Part shown: piece after piece, positions 14,674 to 23,384 of the stretch
Position numbering within the stretch: position 1 is the first letter of the stretch
How the letters are laid out: each line of letters starts with the position of its first letter
Origin: Arthrobacter sp. zg-Y919
Lineage (GTDB): Bacteria; Actinomycetota; Actinomycetes; Actinomycetales; Micrococcaceae
NCBI RefSeq assembly: GCF_030142045.1
Contig: NZ_CP126242.1
Location: forward strand, 2,914,001-2,978,000
Direction: 5' to 3'
Length of the DNA: 64,000 nt
Notes under the pieces: model-generated
What the model was told of the DNA's origin: nothing
What the model saw: only the letters and a program-made list of their open reading frames with translations
Databases searched by the model: none
Translations under genes and position numbers: made by a program

Positions 14674-16424
14674 GGTAAGGCCTCCGTTGGTTCCGCAGAC
14701 ACTCCCATAGTCCCCGGCTGGCCACTTCCTGGCTGGCTACTTCGTGGCTCGCTTATTCCCGGCTGGTTACTTCCTGGCTCGCTTATTCCCGGTTGGTTAC
14801 TTCCTGGTTGACCAGACCTGGCCACGGCATAAGTCGTGGGGTCTGTTCCAGTGAAGTCGCGGCCGTGCAGCAGTGCGTGGGTGCGGTAGACCCGTCCCAT
14901 CGGGGAGGTCCACTCGACCACGCCGGGCACCGGCTGCCGGGCTTTCCACAGCCCGACTGTCTTGAACCGGTGATGCTTCTTGCACAGGTGAGCCAGGTTC
15001 CCGTGGTCGGTCCGTCCACCATCACCCCATGCCCGGGTATGGTCGATTTCGCAGTTCCCTGCCGCTACGCTGCATCCCGGAAACCGGCAGGTTCCGTCGC
15101 GTGCCTGCAGCCAGCGCTTGAGATCCGGCGGAATCCGACGCTGCCGTCCGACAGACAGGATTTCTCCGTCCGCATCCTGCAACAATCCCGTCCAGCGACC
15201 TGTGTTCAGCAGCAGCTCACGGGCTGCATCGGCACTGACCGGACCGTAACCGTTCAACTCCGCCGGTGTGTCCGAAAGGCCCAGTAAGGATTCGGCCGAC
15301 ACCAGCACCATCACCTCCGCCCGCACCCCTCGCCCCGTCGGCGGATCCTGCGGCGAGTTGCCCAAGCGGCCCGGACTCCCGCCCGGTTCAGTATCCGTTT
15401 CCGCCATGGAGCGGGTTGGCTGACCGGTCAGGGCCGAGACGAAGACGTCCGCACGCAGTTGATCCAGGGTCCGTGGATCCCCCGCCTTCTGTTCCCCGCG
15501 GGCACAGAAGGCGGTCAATCCGTTGAAAATCCCGTGCGCGGCAGCGGCAGGAAGGAACCCGGAAAGGACACTGATCCCGTCCGGCAGGTCCTCCAGCCAA
15601 ACCCGGCGCTCCCCCTCAGCAGCGCGGTGACGTTCGGGAATGGTTGCCGGGAACATACGCTCACGCATCCTGCGGGCCGCCCGGTCGAACTGCGGCCCGG
15701 TCTTCCCGGGCGCCAACGGCAGCAGCACCGCTTCCAGCCGCTTCGAGTCCTCAAGCCGCAGCCCGGCGGTCTGCTCCACAACCGTCCGAGCCCTACGGTA
15801 ATCAAGAACACCGTGTTCCAGCTCCGCGAGCGTGTCTGGGCACCTGCTGCAAAGCAGATCGGCATCCGAAACCAGCCGCTGAGCGGCAAGACCCGTCATG
15901 CTCAACAGCGCCCCGACCTCGGCGGCAGTGGTGCGGAGCACCCAGTTCCCATCCTGGTTCCAGTTCCGGTCGGTGGCCGGGGCGTCCGCGTCTGCCGCAG
16001 CCGTGCTCTGTGCCGCGAGATCCGGATGCGGACACCGGCTTAGGTTCCCGGCGGTAAGTTCCTGCAGCCGGAACAGCGTGAGGGCCTGCTGCGCCTGCGC
16101 CCAGCAGACCAGTGCGTGAAGACGTTCCAGGGTCTGCAGGACCGCTTCCTGATCCAACTCCTCGGGCGCCTGGAGGGAGAGCATGCCCATAAGCCCGGCC
16201 GGCAGAACGGTACCGGCAGCCGGGGCGTCGCTGGCCGCAACACAGAACACACCCTGCAACACCAAAGGCGTGTCCGGATTCGGCTCCGCTGTCCGTGCGC
16301 CGGACGGCTGATTAGGGCTCTCAGTGTTTCCCGTAGCTGCTCGGTCAGTGTTTCCGGTAACTGCTCGATCAGTGTTTCCGGGAACTGCTTGGTGGGCTGT
16401 ACGGGTAGTGGTGGCCTGTTCCAT
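14664..16424 (-). CDS. DUF222 / HNH endonuclease-signature protein
   Basis: 586 residues. The middle is the helical DUF222 region (ALTLFRLQELTAGNL ... YRRARTVVEQTAGLRLEDSKR). An HNH nuclease signature follows: CRFPGCSVAAGNCEIDHTRA, then an Asn and LCKKHHRFK, with paired Cys for zinc. This family is multicopy in high-GC actinobacteria and its function is not established. Both ends are low complexity: an N-terminal TGNTDRA repeat and a C-terminal SNQPGISEPG repeat, each written by near-identical DNA repeats. ATG at 16424 is chosen over an upstream TTG at 16457 that has no ribosome site. Confidence 0.85.
   Translation of the reverse strand: MEQATTTRTAHQAVPGNTDRAVTGNTDRAATGNTESPNQPSGARTAEPNPDTPLVLQGVFCVAASDAPAAGTVLPAGLMGMLSLQAPEELDQEAVLQTLERLHALVCWAQAQQALTLFRLQELTAGNLSRCPHPDLAAQSTAAADADAPATDRNWNQDGNWVLRTTAAEVGALLSMTGLAAQRLVSDADLLCSRCPDTLAELEHGVLDYRRARTVVEQTAGLRLEDSKRLEAVLLPLAPGKTGPQFDRAARRMRERMFPATIPERHRAAEGERRVWLEDLPDGISVLSGFLPAAAAHGIFNGLTAFCARGEQKAGDPRTLDQLRADVFVSALTGQPTRSMAETDTEPGGSPGRLGNSPQDPPTGRGVRAEVMVLVSAESLLGLSDTPAELNGYGPVSADAARELLLNTGRWTGLLQDADGEILSVGRQRRIPPDLKRWLQARDGTCRFPGCSVAAGNCEIDHTRAWGDGGRTDHGNLAHLCKKHHRFKTVGLWKARQPVPGVVEWTSPMGRVYRTHALLHGRDFTGTDPTTYAVARSGQPGSNQPGISEPGSNQPGISEPRSSQPGSGQPGTMGVSAEPTEALPPF
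14715..14830. repeat. In-frame tandem repeats at the 3' end of the HNH gene
   Basis: Multiple copies of GGCTGGTTACTTCCTGGCTC with CGCTTATTCC spacers encode the SNQPGISEP-type tail of the HNH protein. Length variation here would change only the tail. Confidence 0.75.
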
Positions 16425-16760
16425 GGGCTCATTCCAGCAGCCTGCACGACGCCCCAAACCGGTGGTCCGCGGCTGTGTGTAAAACGTCAGGGAGACATAC
16501 CAGCGGGGTGTGTTGTGGAGGAATTCTCATTCTCTCTAAGCCCTTGGGCGGACGTCAGGAGCACAGACAAGCTCCGATACTGGCAACGCAAGGAAGCAGC
16601 TGCTGAACCCGCATGGTCCGGTATTGCCACCTTTGCGACCCGCATCGTCCGGCTTCGCTACCCTTGCGGCCCGCATCGTCGGGTTTTCCACCCTTGCGGC
16701 CCGGCCCACCCGAGCGGGCCCGGCACTGTTCGGGCGGGGCACCGGCACCGGCACCGGACC
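16425..16760. other. Intergenic region with three ~30-bp imperfect repeats
   Basis: No gene seen. At 16626-16706 a 30-31 bp unit occurs three times (core CCTTGCGGCCCGCATCGTC in the middle copy). The rest is unremarkable sequence upstream of the HNH gene and downstream of the hydrolase gene. Confidence 0.6.
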
Positions 16761-18194
16761 TTACGACCCGCCCCGCGGAGGTGCCGGCGGCACTGTCGGT
16801 ACAGGCGCAGGTTGCACTGTCGGTACAGGCGCAGGTGGCAGTGTCGGTACAGGCACCCGCACTGGCGCCCTCGAAACGGCCCGCGAAGACGTCGGCGAAG
16901 ACGTTCGAACTGAACCCACCGGCGACTGCTCCCGCTCCAAACGGTACAAGAATCTGGTCGCCACACTTCCAGCACCAACAGCAGCAGCCAGCGATCCCAG
17001 CGAACTCTCCAGCGAAGCGTCATCGCTGACATCCGCGAGCGCAGCACCAGCAAGATAATTGTCCAACCGGTGCGCGGGACCCAGCCCTGCATCCTCCCCC
17101 TCGGGCGTGGCCACCGGATTGGTCAGCGTCATGGTGACCCGGTCCGGAGTATCGGGGTTCGCAGAAGCATCGATTCCTGGCACCCAGTCCTGCACATGCT
17201 CCAGATGCAGTGCCGGCAGTCCGGGCGGCAAGTCGGCCGAGCCTGTGGCGCTGCCCGCCGTCAGTACGAACGCGGGTTCGTACTCCCCCTCCTCTGTCAG
17301 ATTGGCAGCAACATGCGCAGCGTGTTCCCCGCCCTGGCTGTAACCGGACAAGATCACCGAAGCTCCTGCTTCCGCTCCTGCACGCCGCAGCGCCTCCGCC
17401 ACAGCAGCGGAGATGAATCTGCTCTCCTCGACCCGCCCTTCCAGATTGCCCGCAGAATCGAACGGATTCCGGCCTCCCATACCGGTTCCCTGCGTACCGG
17501 GAAGGGTGACGACAAACGTCCCGTTGGCACCCCCATCCAGCGCGAGCACCTCAATCACGCCTGGATCGTTCTCCCGCTTCAGGACCTCCGAACGTTTCAA
17601 AATACCGGCAGCAGTTCCATCGAGTGGGACCTCCTCCGGCTCCCCGGGAAGAGGCGTGACAACGATTGGCCGCAGCACCCCCTGCGTTGGACCTCCCAGA
17701 AGAAACAGGCCTCCCCGCGCCACCAGCTCAATAGCCGGAGTGATGGCCAGACCCTGTTCCACCTGGGCAAGGGTGGGAAATCCTTCAGCCCGGGGCAACA
17801 ACCCTGATGTGATCCAGGGAATCAGGGGAAAGAGACCCCCAGAAGGCAGCCGCGCCTGGATCCGCCCCTCGGCTTCGGCGTAGGCACGTGCGCTTTCCCG
17901 CACGCCGTCCGCGACTTTATCCACTCCCGCCGCACAGTTCCTCAGTACATGGGCTGCTTCCTGCAGCGTCAGTCTGACCCGGTCAGCGGTCGGAGAACCG
18001 CCGCCCCACGCACTGGCCGCCAGCCAAAGGTCAGCGACCCGCTGCTCAAGGTTCCGCAGGCGGGCGGTGGTCCCGGCCAGCCGGTCCGCTGCCCGGGCCA
18101 AGTCCTCGTACTGAACCAACAGTCCTGCAGATCCTCCCCTGACACCGTACGGCTGCCGGTCCGTACCGCGGTCGAATCCACCTATGGCTGCCAC
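16761..18194 (-). CDS. Alpha/beta hydrolase with N-terminal WXG/ESX-like helical domain
   Basis: 477 residues. Residues about 25-110 are an alpha-helical segment (LVQYEDLARAADRLAGTTAR onward) like the N-terminal targeting parts of type VII secretion substrates. Residues about 195-400 are a hydrolase with nucleophile motif LSGYSQGGEHAAH, as in cutinase-like esterases, and a later HxxxN near GLGPAHRLDNYL. The C-terminal 40 residues are PAPVPTV repeats encoded by a 24-bp DNA repeat at 16790-16861. No signal peptide or membrane helix. It starts seven bases after the WXG-like gene and is surely cotranscribed. Substrate unknown. Confidence 0.7.
   Translation of the reverse strand: MAAIGGFDRGTDRQPYGVRGGSAGLLVQYEDLARAADRLAGTTARLRNLEQRVADLWLAASAWGGGSPTADRVRLTLQEAAHVLRNCAAGVDKVADGVRESARAYAEAEGRIQARLPSGGLFPLIPWITSGLLPRAEGFPTLAQVEQGLAITPAIELVARGGLFLLGGPTQGVLRPIVVTPLPGEPEEVPLDGTAAGILKRSEVLKRENDPGVIEVLALDGGANGTFVVTLPGTQGTGMGGRNPFDSAGNLEGRVEESRFISAAVAEALRRAGAEAGASVILSGYSQGGEHAAHVAANLTEEGEYEPAFVLTAGSATGSADLPPGLPALHLEHVQDWVPGIDASANPDTPDRVTMTLTNPVATPEGEDAGLGPAHRLDNYLAGAALADVSDDASLESSLGSLAAAVGAGSVATRFLYRLEREQSPVGSVRTSSPTSSRAVSRAPVRVPVPTLPPAPVPTVQPAPVPTVPPAPPRGGS
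16790..16861. repeat. 24-bp tandem repeat coding for PAPVPTV units
   Basis: Three copies of a 24-base unit around GCACTGTCGGTACAGGCGCA in the 3' end of the hydrolase gene. The 24-base period keeps the frame and adds eight residues per unit. Confidence 0.8.
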
Positions 18195-18200
18195 TTTCGA

Positions 18201-18452
18201 TCAGCTCCCTGCGGCCAAGGCGAGCGGGTCCTGCCGCAGTTCCCCGGCGGCAGCACGCAACTGGTGAGCTATCCCGGGCAGGGGCCGCACTGTTCCCGCC
18301 AAGCCATGCCGGAAAGCGTCTGCAGCCTGCGACTCCCACCGGACGTTGGCGGACTCGGCAACCTCGTACTCCAATTCATCGATTTCCACCGAAAACTCCA
18401 GAAGCAGCCGTTCCATCTCCGCCGCCAATGCGGCCGAAGCCACTTGGTCCAT
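18201..18452 (-). CDS. WXG100-like small protein
   Basis: 83 residues, ATG at 18452 with AAGGAGG upstream. It is predicted as two helices with a turn holding RWESQAADAFRHGL, close to the Trp-x3-Ala-x3-Phe form of ESX/WXG100 proteins. Such proteins usually form helical-hairpin dimers and leave by type VII secretion, often with a partner in the next gene. Here the partner is the hydrolase starting seven bases downstream, itself with a WXG-like N-terminus. No secretion ATPase or membrane component is in the window. Confidence 0.6.
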   Translation of the reverse strand: MDQVASAALAAEMERLLLEFSVEIDELEYEVAESANVRWESQAADAFRHGLAGTVRPLPGIAHQLRAAAGELRQDPLALAAGS

Positions 18453-18480
18453 CGATTCCTCCTTCCGCGACGTATGCCCC

Positions 18481-18540
18481 GGCCCCGCCCCCGCCGTCCC
18501 GGCCCCGCCCCCGCCGTCCCGGCCCCGCTCCCGCGGCCCC
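18481..18540. repeat. 20-bp GC-rich tandem repeat upstream of the WXG-like gene
   Basis: GGCCCCGCCCCCGCCGTCCC twice (18481-18500, 18501-18520), then a degraded third copy to 18540. It lies 30-90 bases upstream of the WXG-like start, in the likely promoter or 5' leader. Confidence 0.85.
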
Positions 18541-18697
18541 GGTCCCGCCGGCCCGCTCAAACTAGCCGGACAACCGTCCCCAATCGAGCGCCGCCGGAGC
18601 CCATCAGGAGAAACAATCCTGCCCTTCCCTGACGTAACCCCCTGTGGAGGGGAAGTCACTCACCGGTTGCCACCCGCAGGCATGAAAGAATTGCCGC

Positions 18698-20113
18698 ATG
18701 GCCGAATCCGAACCCCGTGTCTCCCTTGCCTCCGTGACCCCCGCTATTGCCTTGGGCCCGCTGGACGGCCGCTACCGCAGCGCCACCGCCCCGTTGGTGG
18801 ATTACCTTTCCGAAGCGGCCCTGAACCGGGACCGGACCCACGTCGAGGTGGAATGGCTGATCCACCTGACCTCCAACGCGGTCCTGCCCGGCACCGCCCC
18901 GCTCAGCGAAACCCAGCAGAACCAGCTGCGGGAAATCGTCACGGGCTTCGACGGCAACGCCGTGGCCGAGCTGGGCGAGATCGAAAAGCGCACCGTGCAC
19001 GATGTGAAGGCCGTCGAGTACTACATTGCCGACCGGCTGCCGGCCATCGGCGTTGAAAACCTGACCAGCCTCGTGCATTTCGGCTGCACTTCCGAGGACA
19101 TCAACAACCTGTCCTACGCGCTCGGCATCAAGGGCGCAGTGGAAAACGTCTGGCTTCCGGCGGCACAGGACCTGGTGCAGCAGATCGCCGCCATGGCCGA
19201 GGACACCCGCGCGGTCCCGATGCTCTCCCGGACACACGGCCAGCCGGCCACCCCGACCACCCTGGGCAAGGAACTGGCCGTCACCGTCCATCGCCTCGGC
19301 CGCCAGCTGCGCCGCATCCGCAACACGGAATTCCTGGGCAAGATCAACGGCGCCACCGGCACCTACGCCGCCCACTACGCCGCAGCCCCGCAGGCCGACT
19401 GGCAGCAGGTGGCACGCAGCTTCGTGGAGGGCCTCGGCCTGACCTGGAACCCGCTGACCACGCAGATCGAATCCCATGACTGGCAGGCCGAGCTGTACGC
19501 CGACATTGCCCGCTTCAACCGCATCCTGCACAACTTCTGCACGGATGTGTGGAGCTACATCTCCATCGGCTACTTCGCCCAGGTTCCGGTGGAAGGTGCC
19601 ACCGGCTCCTCCACCATGCCGCACAAGGTCAACCCCATCCGCTTCGAGAACGCCGAAGCCAACCTGGAGATTTCCAACGGACTGCTGGACACCCTGGCCT
19701 CCACCCTGGTGACCTCCCGCTGGCAGCGCGACCTCACCGATTCCTCCTCGCAGCGGAACATCGGCGTCGCTTTCGGGCACTCCATCCTGGCCATCTCCAA
19801 CGTGGCCAAGGGCCTCGAGCGCCTGCACGTCGCCGAGAAGGTCCTCGCGCAGGACCTGGACTCCAACTGGGAGGTGCTTGGCGAAGCCATCCAGATGGTC
19901 ATGCGGGCCGAAGCTGTTGCCGGCACGGAAGGCATGGAGAACCCGTACGAACGGCTCAAGGACCTTACCCGCGGCCACCGCGTGGACGCGGACCGGATGA
20001 AGGAATTCATTGCCGGCCTCGGTCTCCCCGCGGATGCGGAAGCGCGCCTGCAGGCGCTGACCCCTGCCCGGTACACGGGCATCGCGGACACCCTGGTGGA
20101 CCACCTGAAGTAG
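18698..20113 (+). CDS. purB: Adenylosuccinate lyase
   Basis: 471 residues, long-type PurB. It cleaves adenylosuccinate to AMP and SAICAR to AICAR, both releasing fumarate. The superfamily signature GSSTMPHKVNPIRFENAEAN holds the mobile catalytic loop; the catalytic His is in RTHGQPATPTTLGKE, and the N-terminal GPLDGRYRSATAPLVDYLSE is the usual family opening. It is not in a pur operon. A bidirectional terminator follows, separating it from the convergent rlmN. Confidence 0.97.
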   Translation: MAESEPRVSLASVTPAIALGPLDGRYRSATAPLVDYLSEAALNRDRTHVEVEWLIHLTSNAVLPGTAPLSETQQNQLREIVTGFDGNAVAELGEIEKRTVHDVKAVEYYIADRLPAIGVENLTSLVHFGCTSEDINNLSYALGIKGAVENVWLPAAQDLVQQIAAMAEDTRAVPMLSRTHGQPATPTTLGKELAVTVHRLGRQLRRIRNTEFLGKINGATGTYAAHYAAAPQADWQQVARSFVEGLGLTWNPLTTQIESHDWQAELYADIARFNRILHNFCTDVWSYISIGYFAQVPVEGATGSSTMPHKVNPIRFENAEANLEISNGLLDTLASTLVTSRWQRDLTDSSSQRNIGVAFGHSILAISNVAKGLERLHVAEKVLAQDLDSNWEVLGEAIQMVMRAEAVAGTEGMENPYERLKDLTRGHRVDADRMKEFIAGLGLPADAEARLQALTPARYTGIADTLVDHLK

Positions 20114-20130
20114 GAAGACCTTAAACGACG

Positions 20131-20174
20131 ACGACGGCGGGAGCCGGGCACGCAGCCCGGCCTCCCGCCGTCGT
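20131..20174. terminator. Bidirectional terminator between purB and rlmN
   Basis: A 19-bp stem (20131-20149 with 20155-20174, one bulged C at 20161) around the loop ACGCA, between convergent genes. The minus strand has TTTAAGG after the stem. Confidence 0.8.
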
Positions 20175-20220
20175 GGTTAACGCTTCGGTGCTGTCCGCCG
20201 CAGGGGCGGGCACAAAACGG

Positions 20221-21483
20221 TTAGTCCGCCGCAGCGAGCTGGCCGCAGGCGCCGTCGATTTCCTTGCCGCGGGTGTCGCGGATGGTGGTGGGGATGCCGG
20301 CGTCGATCAGGTGGTTAATGAACTCCTGCATAACCTCCGGCTCCGGCGACGTCCAGATGGACCCCGGGGTCGGGTTCAACGGGATCGGGTTCACGTGCAC
20401 CCAGCCCCGGCCGCGGGCATTGAGCTTCTTGGCCAGCAGATCCGCGCGCCAGGCGTGGTCGTTCATGTCCTTGATCAGCGCGTACTCGATGGAGACGCGG
20501 CGGCCGGTGACGCGGTAGTAGTTGTACGCGGCGTCCAGGGCCTCGTCCACCTTCCAGCGGCTGTTGACCGGGATCAGTTCGTCGCGCAGCTCGTCGTCCG
20601 GGGCATGCAGGCTCAGCGCGAAGGTCACCGGGATGTTCTCCTCGGCAAGCTTCTTGATGGCCGGCACCAGGCCGACGGTGGAGACAGTGATGTTACGGGC
20701 GCTCATGCCCAGGCCCTCGGGAACCTCGGCGGCCATCCGGTGGACGGCGTTCATCACGCGCTTGTAGTTGGCCAGCGGCTCGCCCATGCCCATAAAGACA
20801 ATGTTGGTGACGCGCTCGGCGTCGTGGCCGCCGTCGCTCCGTTTGCCGCCGAGCCCGCCTTCCTTGATCACCCGGTTGGCCTGGACAATCTGGTCCAGGA
20901 TTTCCGCGGTGGACATGTTGCGGGTCAGGCCGGCCTGGCCGGTGGCGCAGAACGGGCAGTTCATGCCGCAGCCACACTGGCTGGAGACACACAGGGTGAT
21001 CCGGCCGGGGTAGCGCATCAGCACGGACTCCACGAGGGAGCCGTCGAAGAGGCGCCACAGGAATTTGATGGTGTCGCCGTTGTCCGTGGTCAGGCGCTTG
21101 ATCTCGGTGAGCAGCGTGGGGAACATCTCGCCCACCAGCTCCCCGCGGCGCTCCTTGGGGAGGTCGCTCATGGCTTCCGGATCAGTGGTGTAGTGCTGGA
21201 AATAGTGCACGGAGAGCTGCTTCGCGCGGAACGCGGGAAGGCCCAGCGACTTCACTTTCTCCTGGCGTTCGGCCAGCGTCATATCGGCCAGATGGGCCGG
21301 CGGCTGGGACACGCGGGGCGACTTGAACTGCAGCAGCGGGCGGCCGTCGGGCTCCTTGGCCTGTTCCCAGCCCTCCGTGGCGGGGCGGACCTGGGGCCCG
21401 GTGGCGGTGGGAACCGAGCGGACACGGCGCAGCTCGGACTTTTTGGCGGGGTTCTTGGCGGGGGAAGAATCGACAGTTGACAT
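20221..21483 (-). CDS. rlmN: 23S rRNA (adenine2503-C2)-methyltransferase
   Basis: 420 residues from ATG at 21483. The radical-SAM cluster motif is CGCGMNCPFCATG; FMGMGEPLANY and SLHAPDDELRDELIPVN are RlmN signatures, and a Cys near the C-terminus (DGACGQL) is the methyl-carrying residue. RlmN methylates A2503 of 23S rRNA and A37 of some tRNAs, tuning translation accuracy. The N-terminal 40 residues are a basic, low-complexity extension. An upstream ATG at 21540 would add 19 residues without a ribosome site. Confidence 0.96.
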   Translation of the reverse strand: MSTVDSSPAKNPAKKSELRRVRSVPTATGPQVRPATEGWEQAKEPDGRPLLQFKSPRVSQPPAHLADMTLAERQEKVKSLGLPAFRAKQLSVHYFQHYTTDPEAMSDLPKERRGELVGEMFPTLLTEIKRLTTDNGDTIKFLWRLFDGSLVESVLMRYPGRITLCVSSQCGCGMNCPFCATGQAGLTRNMSTAEILDQIVQANRVIKEGGLGGKRSDGGHDAERVTNIVFMGMGEPLANYKRVMNAVHRMAAEVPEGLGMSARNITVSTVGLVPAIKKLAEENIPVTFALSLHAPDDELRDELIPVNSRWKVDEALDAAYNYYRVTGRRVSIEYALIKDMNDHAWRADLLAKKLNARGRGWVHVNPIPLNPTPGSIWTSPEPEVMQEFINHLIDAGIPTTIRDTRGKEIDGACGQLAAAD

Positions 21484-21609
21484 CGCCACTATTCTCGCAC
21501 GGTTCGCATGTCCGGAACATTCCTTTTGCCAGGTGGGCACACAGTCGAAACACAGCCGAAACCCCGGCCTCCTAGCGTGGAAGGCATACCCCTGGCCGCT
21601 GGAGGCAGC

Positions 21610-22134
21610 ATGTCGGATTTGAGACCCTTTTCCGGATTCCGTCCCTACTCAACACCGCACCTGCGGATCCGCGAAGTGCCGTGGAGCAATCCCGTAGGTG
21701 CCGACCTCCGTGAAGCCCAGCAGGCCGAACTCGACGCCCGCTACGGCACCGTGGAGCACGATCCCAGTCCACCCCGGGCCGCCGACGCGGCCGTCTTCCT
21801 CATCGCCTACGAGCGCAGCACCGGCCAACCGCTGGGTTGCGGCGGGCTGCGGCGGCTGGATACGACGACGGCGGAAATCAAGCGGGTGTATGTCCTGCCG
21901 TACGCACGCGGTTCCGGGGTGGCGACGGCAATCCTCGGGGCGCTCGAGGCACGGGCCAAGCAGATGGGATTCGCCGTTCTCACGGCGGAGGCCGGGTCCG
22001 CCCAACCCGATGGACAACGCTTTTATGAGAACGGCGGCTACCGGGTGGTGCCGAACTTCGGCCCGTACATCATGTCCGACGGGTCCACCTGCTATTCCAA
22101 GACCATCGGCGCCGCTTTGGAACGCCGGTTCTAG
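21610..22134 (+). CDS. GNAT-family N-acetyltransferase
   Basis: 174 residues from the ATG at 21610, which has CTGGAGGC upstream; a longer frame from 21508 has no site. The acetyl-CoA motif A is VYVLPYARGSGVATAILGAL, and the fold continues with the motif B RFYENGGYR. It transfers an acetyl group to an amine of unknown identity. It is divergent from rlmN. Confidence 0.85.
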   Translation: MSDLRPFSGFRPYSTPHLRIREVPWSNPVGADLREAQQAELDARYGTVEHDPSPPRAADAAVFLIAYERSTGQPLGCGGLRRLDTTTAEIKRVYVLPYARGSGVATAILGALEARAKQMGFAVLTAEAGSAQPDGQRFYENGGYRVVPNFGPYIMSDGSTCYSKTIGAALERRF

Positions 22135-22159
22135 GAACCGGTCAGGGAGCCCACCGCCC

Positions 22160-22642
22160 CTAGTAGTCGACCCGCTCCGCAGCCGCAGTCCAGGCATTAA
22201 ACGGAGCCATGGCGGGTGCGCCGTCCACGGCCAGCTGCGAGACCTGCATGGACCGTTGCTCCCGCGGCGTTTCGAAGTACTCGTAGAAGGCCGCGTCGTC
22301 GAACCCCGCGCTGGCGGCGTCGTGCCGGTCAGCAGCGAAGACCACGCGGTCCACCCTCGCCCACAGCGAAGACGCCAGGCACATGGGGCACGGTTCGCAG
22401 CTGGTGTAGAGCACCGCACCGGTGAGGTCGAAGGTGCCCAGGGTGGCGCACGCGTTGCGGATGGCCGTGACCTCGGCGTGCGCGGTGGGGTCATTGTTTG
22501 CGGTTACACGGTTGACGCCTTCAAACGCGGCGCCTTCTGCCGTGACGATGACGGCGCCGAACGGGCCGCCGCCGTTGGCCACGTTCCCGGTGGCCAGGGC
22601 GATGGCCTGGGCCAGGTAAATGTCGTCCGGATTGGTGCTCAT
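22160..22642 (-). CDS. Cytidine-deaminase-fold nucleoside/guanine deaminase
   Basis: 160 residues. The zinc site is HAEVTAI (His and catalytic Glu) with PCPMC in TSCEPCPMCLASSLWARV, which places it in the CDA/TadA superfamily. The C-terminal tail and GGGPFGAVIV start look most like GuaD-type guanine deaminases, which turn guanine into xanthine. TadA tRNA deaminase is a weaker alternative. It converges with the GNAT gene. Confidence 0.85.
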   Translation of the reverse strand: MSTNPDDIYLAQAIALATGNVANGGGPFGAVIVTAEGAAFEGVNRVTANNDPTAHAEVTAIRNACATLGTFDLTGAVLYTSCEPCPMCLASSLWARVDRVVFAADRHDAASAGFDDAAFYEYFETPREQRSMQVSQLAVDGAPAMAPFNAWTAAAERVDY

Positions 22643-22877
22643 TGGCTTCTCCCTAGGTTTGGTGATGCCAGGTAGATAGCCGGTGATACCGGCCCGCCTT
22701 CGCAGCTGGAAGATTAGCAGTTATTGCTGCGCGGCCGGGCATGGAGAGGGCATCATGACGGCGACCCGTTGCCAGCAGGGGCGAGCGGTGGCAACGTGAA
22801 GGCACAGCGCGTTACCCGTATCCTCCATGGGTTCTCCGCCATGAAGCGCACCCATGGGCCTCCTGGAAGGAGCAGTC

Positions 22878-23351
22878 ATGGAACGCATGATTTTCCCCAA
22901 TCTCCCGGTTGCGGACCTGCCGGCAGCTGAGAACTTCTACCTCGGCCTCGGCTTCACCAAGAACCCGCAGTTCAGCGACGAACGCACCACCGCCATTGTC
23001 GTCTCGGACAGCATTGTGGTGATGCTGCTGCAGCAGGACTATTACCAGGAGTTCCTGCCCGAAGGGGACACCCCGCATCTCGCATCAGCGGGCAAGGAAG
23101 TCCTGAACGGCATCAGCTGCGACAGCAGGGACGAAGTCGACCGTTTCCTGGCCGCCTGCACGGCGGGAGGAGGCGCAGTCTATGCACCGGCCGAGGAAAG
23201 GATGCCGGGGATGTACAGCGGTTCGGCCACCGACCCGGACGGACATGTCTGGGAGTTTATGTGGATGGATCCCGCCAACGTCGAGCCGCCCGAGCGGACC
23301 TTCGAAGTCTCCTCCAACGCCACAGTGCAGGAGCAGAACTCCGCGCTGTGA
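22878..23351 (+). CDS. VOC-superfamily (glyoxalase/bleomycin-resistance fold) protein
   Basis: 157 residues from ATG at 22878, fixed by AAGGAG six bases upstream. Two beta-alpha-beta-beta-beta modules are visible (FPNLPVADLPAAENFYLGLG and the ATDPDGHVWEFMWMDP segment, a family signature). Members bind metals and act as lyases, dioxygenases or drug-binding proteins; the function here is not defined. Its stop lies in the stem of the following terminator. Confidence 0.8.
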   Translation: MERMIFPNLPVADLPAAENFYLGLGFTKNPQFSDERTTAIVVSDSIVVMLLQQDYYQEFLPEGDTPHLASAGKEVLNGISCDSRDEVDRFLAACTAGGGAVYAPAEERMPGMYSGSATDPDGHVWEFMWMDPANVEPPERTFEVSSNATVQEQNSAL

Positions 23352-23377
23352 CCGGGCCGGCGCGGCCCGGTCACAGC
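23345..23377. terminator. Perfect 14-bp hairpin between VOC gene and ABC operon
   Basis: GCTGTGACCGGGCC (23345-23358) pairs fully with 23364-23377 around GGCGC. It lies between convergent transcripts and probably ends both. It includes the VOC stop codon. Confidence 0.8.
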
Positions 23378-23384
23378 GTGCCGT

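Noticed and set aside
14715..14830. CRISPR-like array
   Set aside because: Repeats are short, adjacent, in frame with the HNH gene and lack unique spacers of constant length.
18656..20104. 482-codon ORF on the minus strand opposite purB
   Set aside because: It is a mirror frame of purB; Gly/Val/His-rich sequence with no domain.
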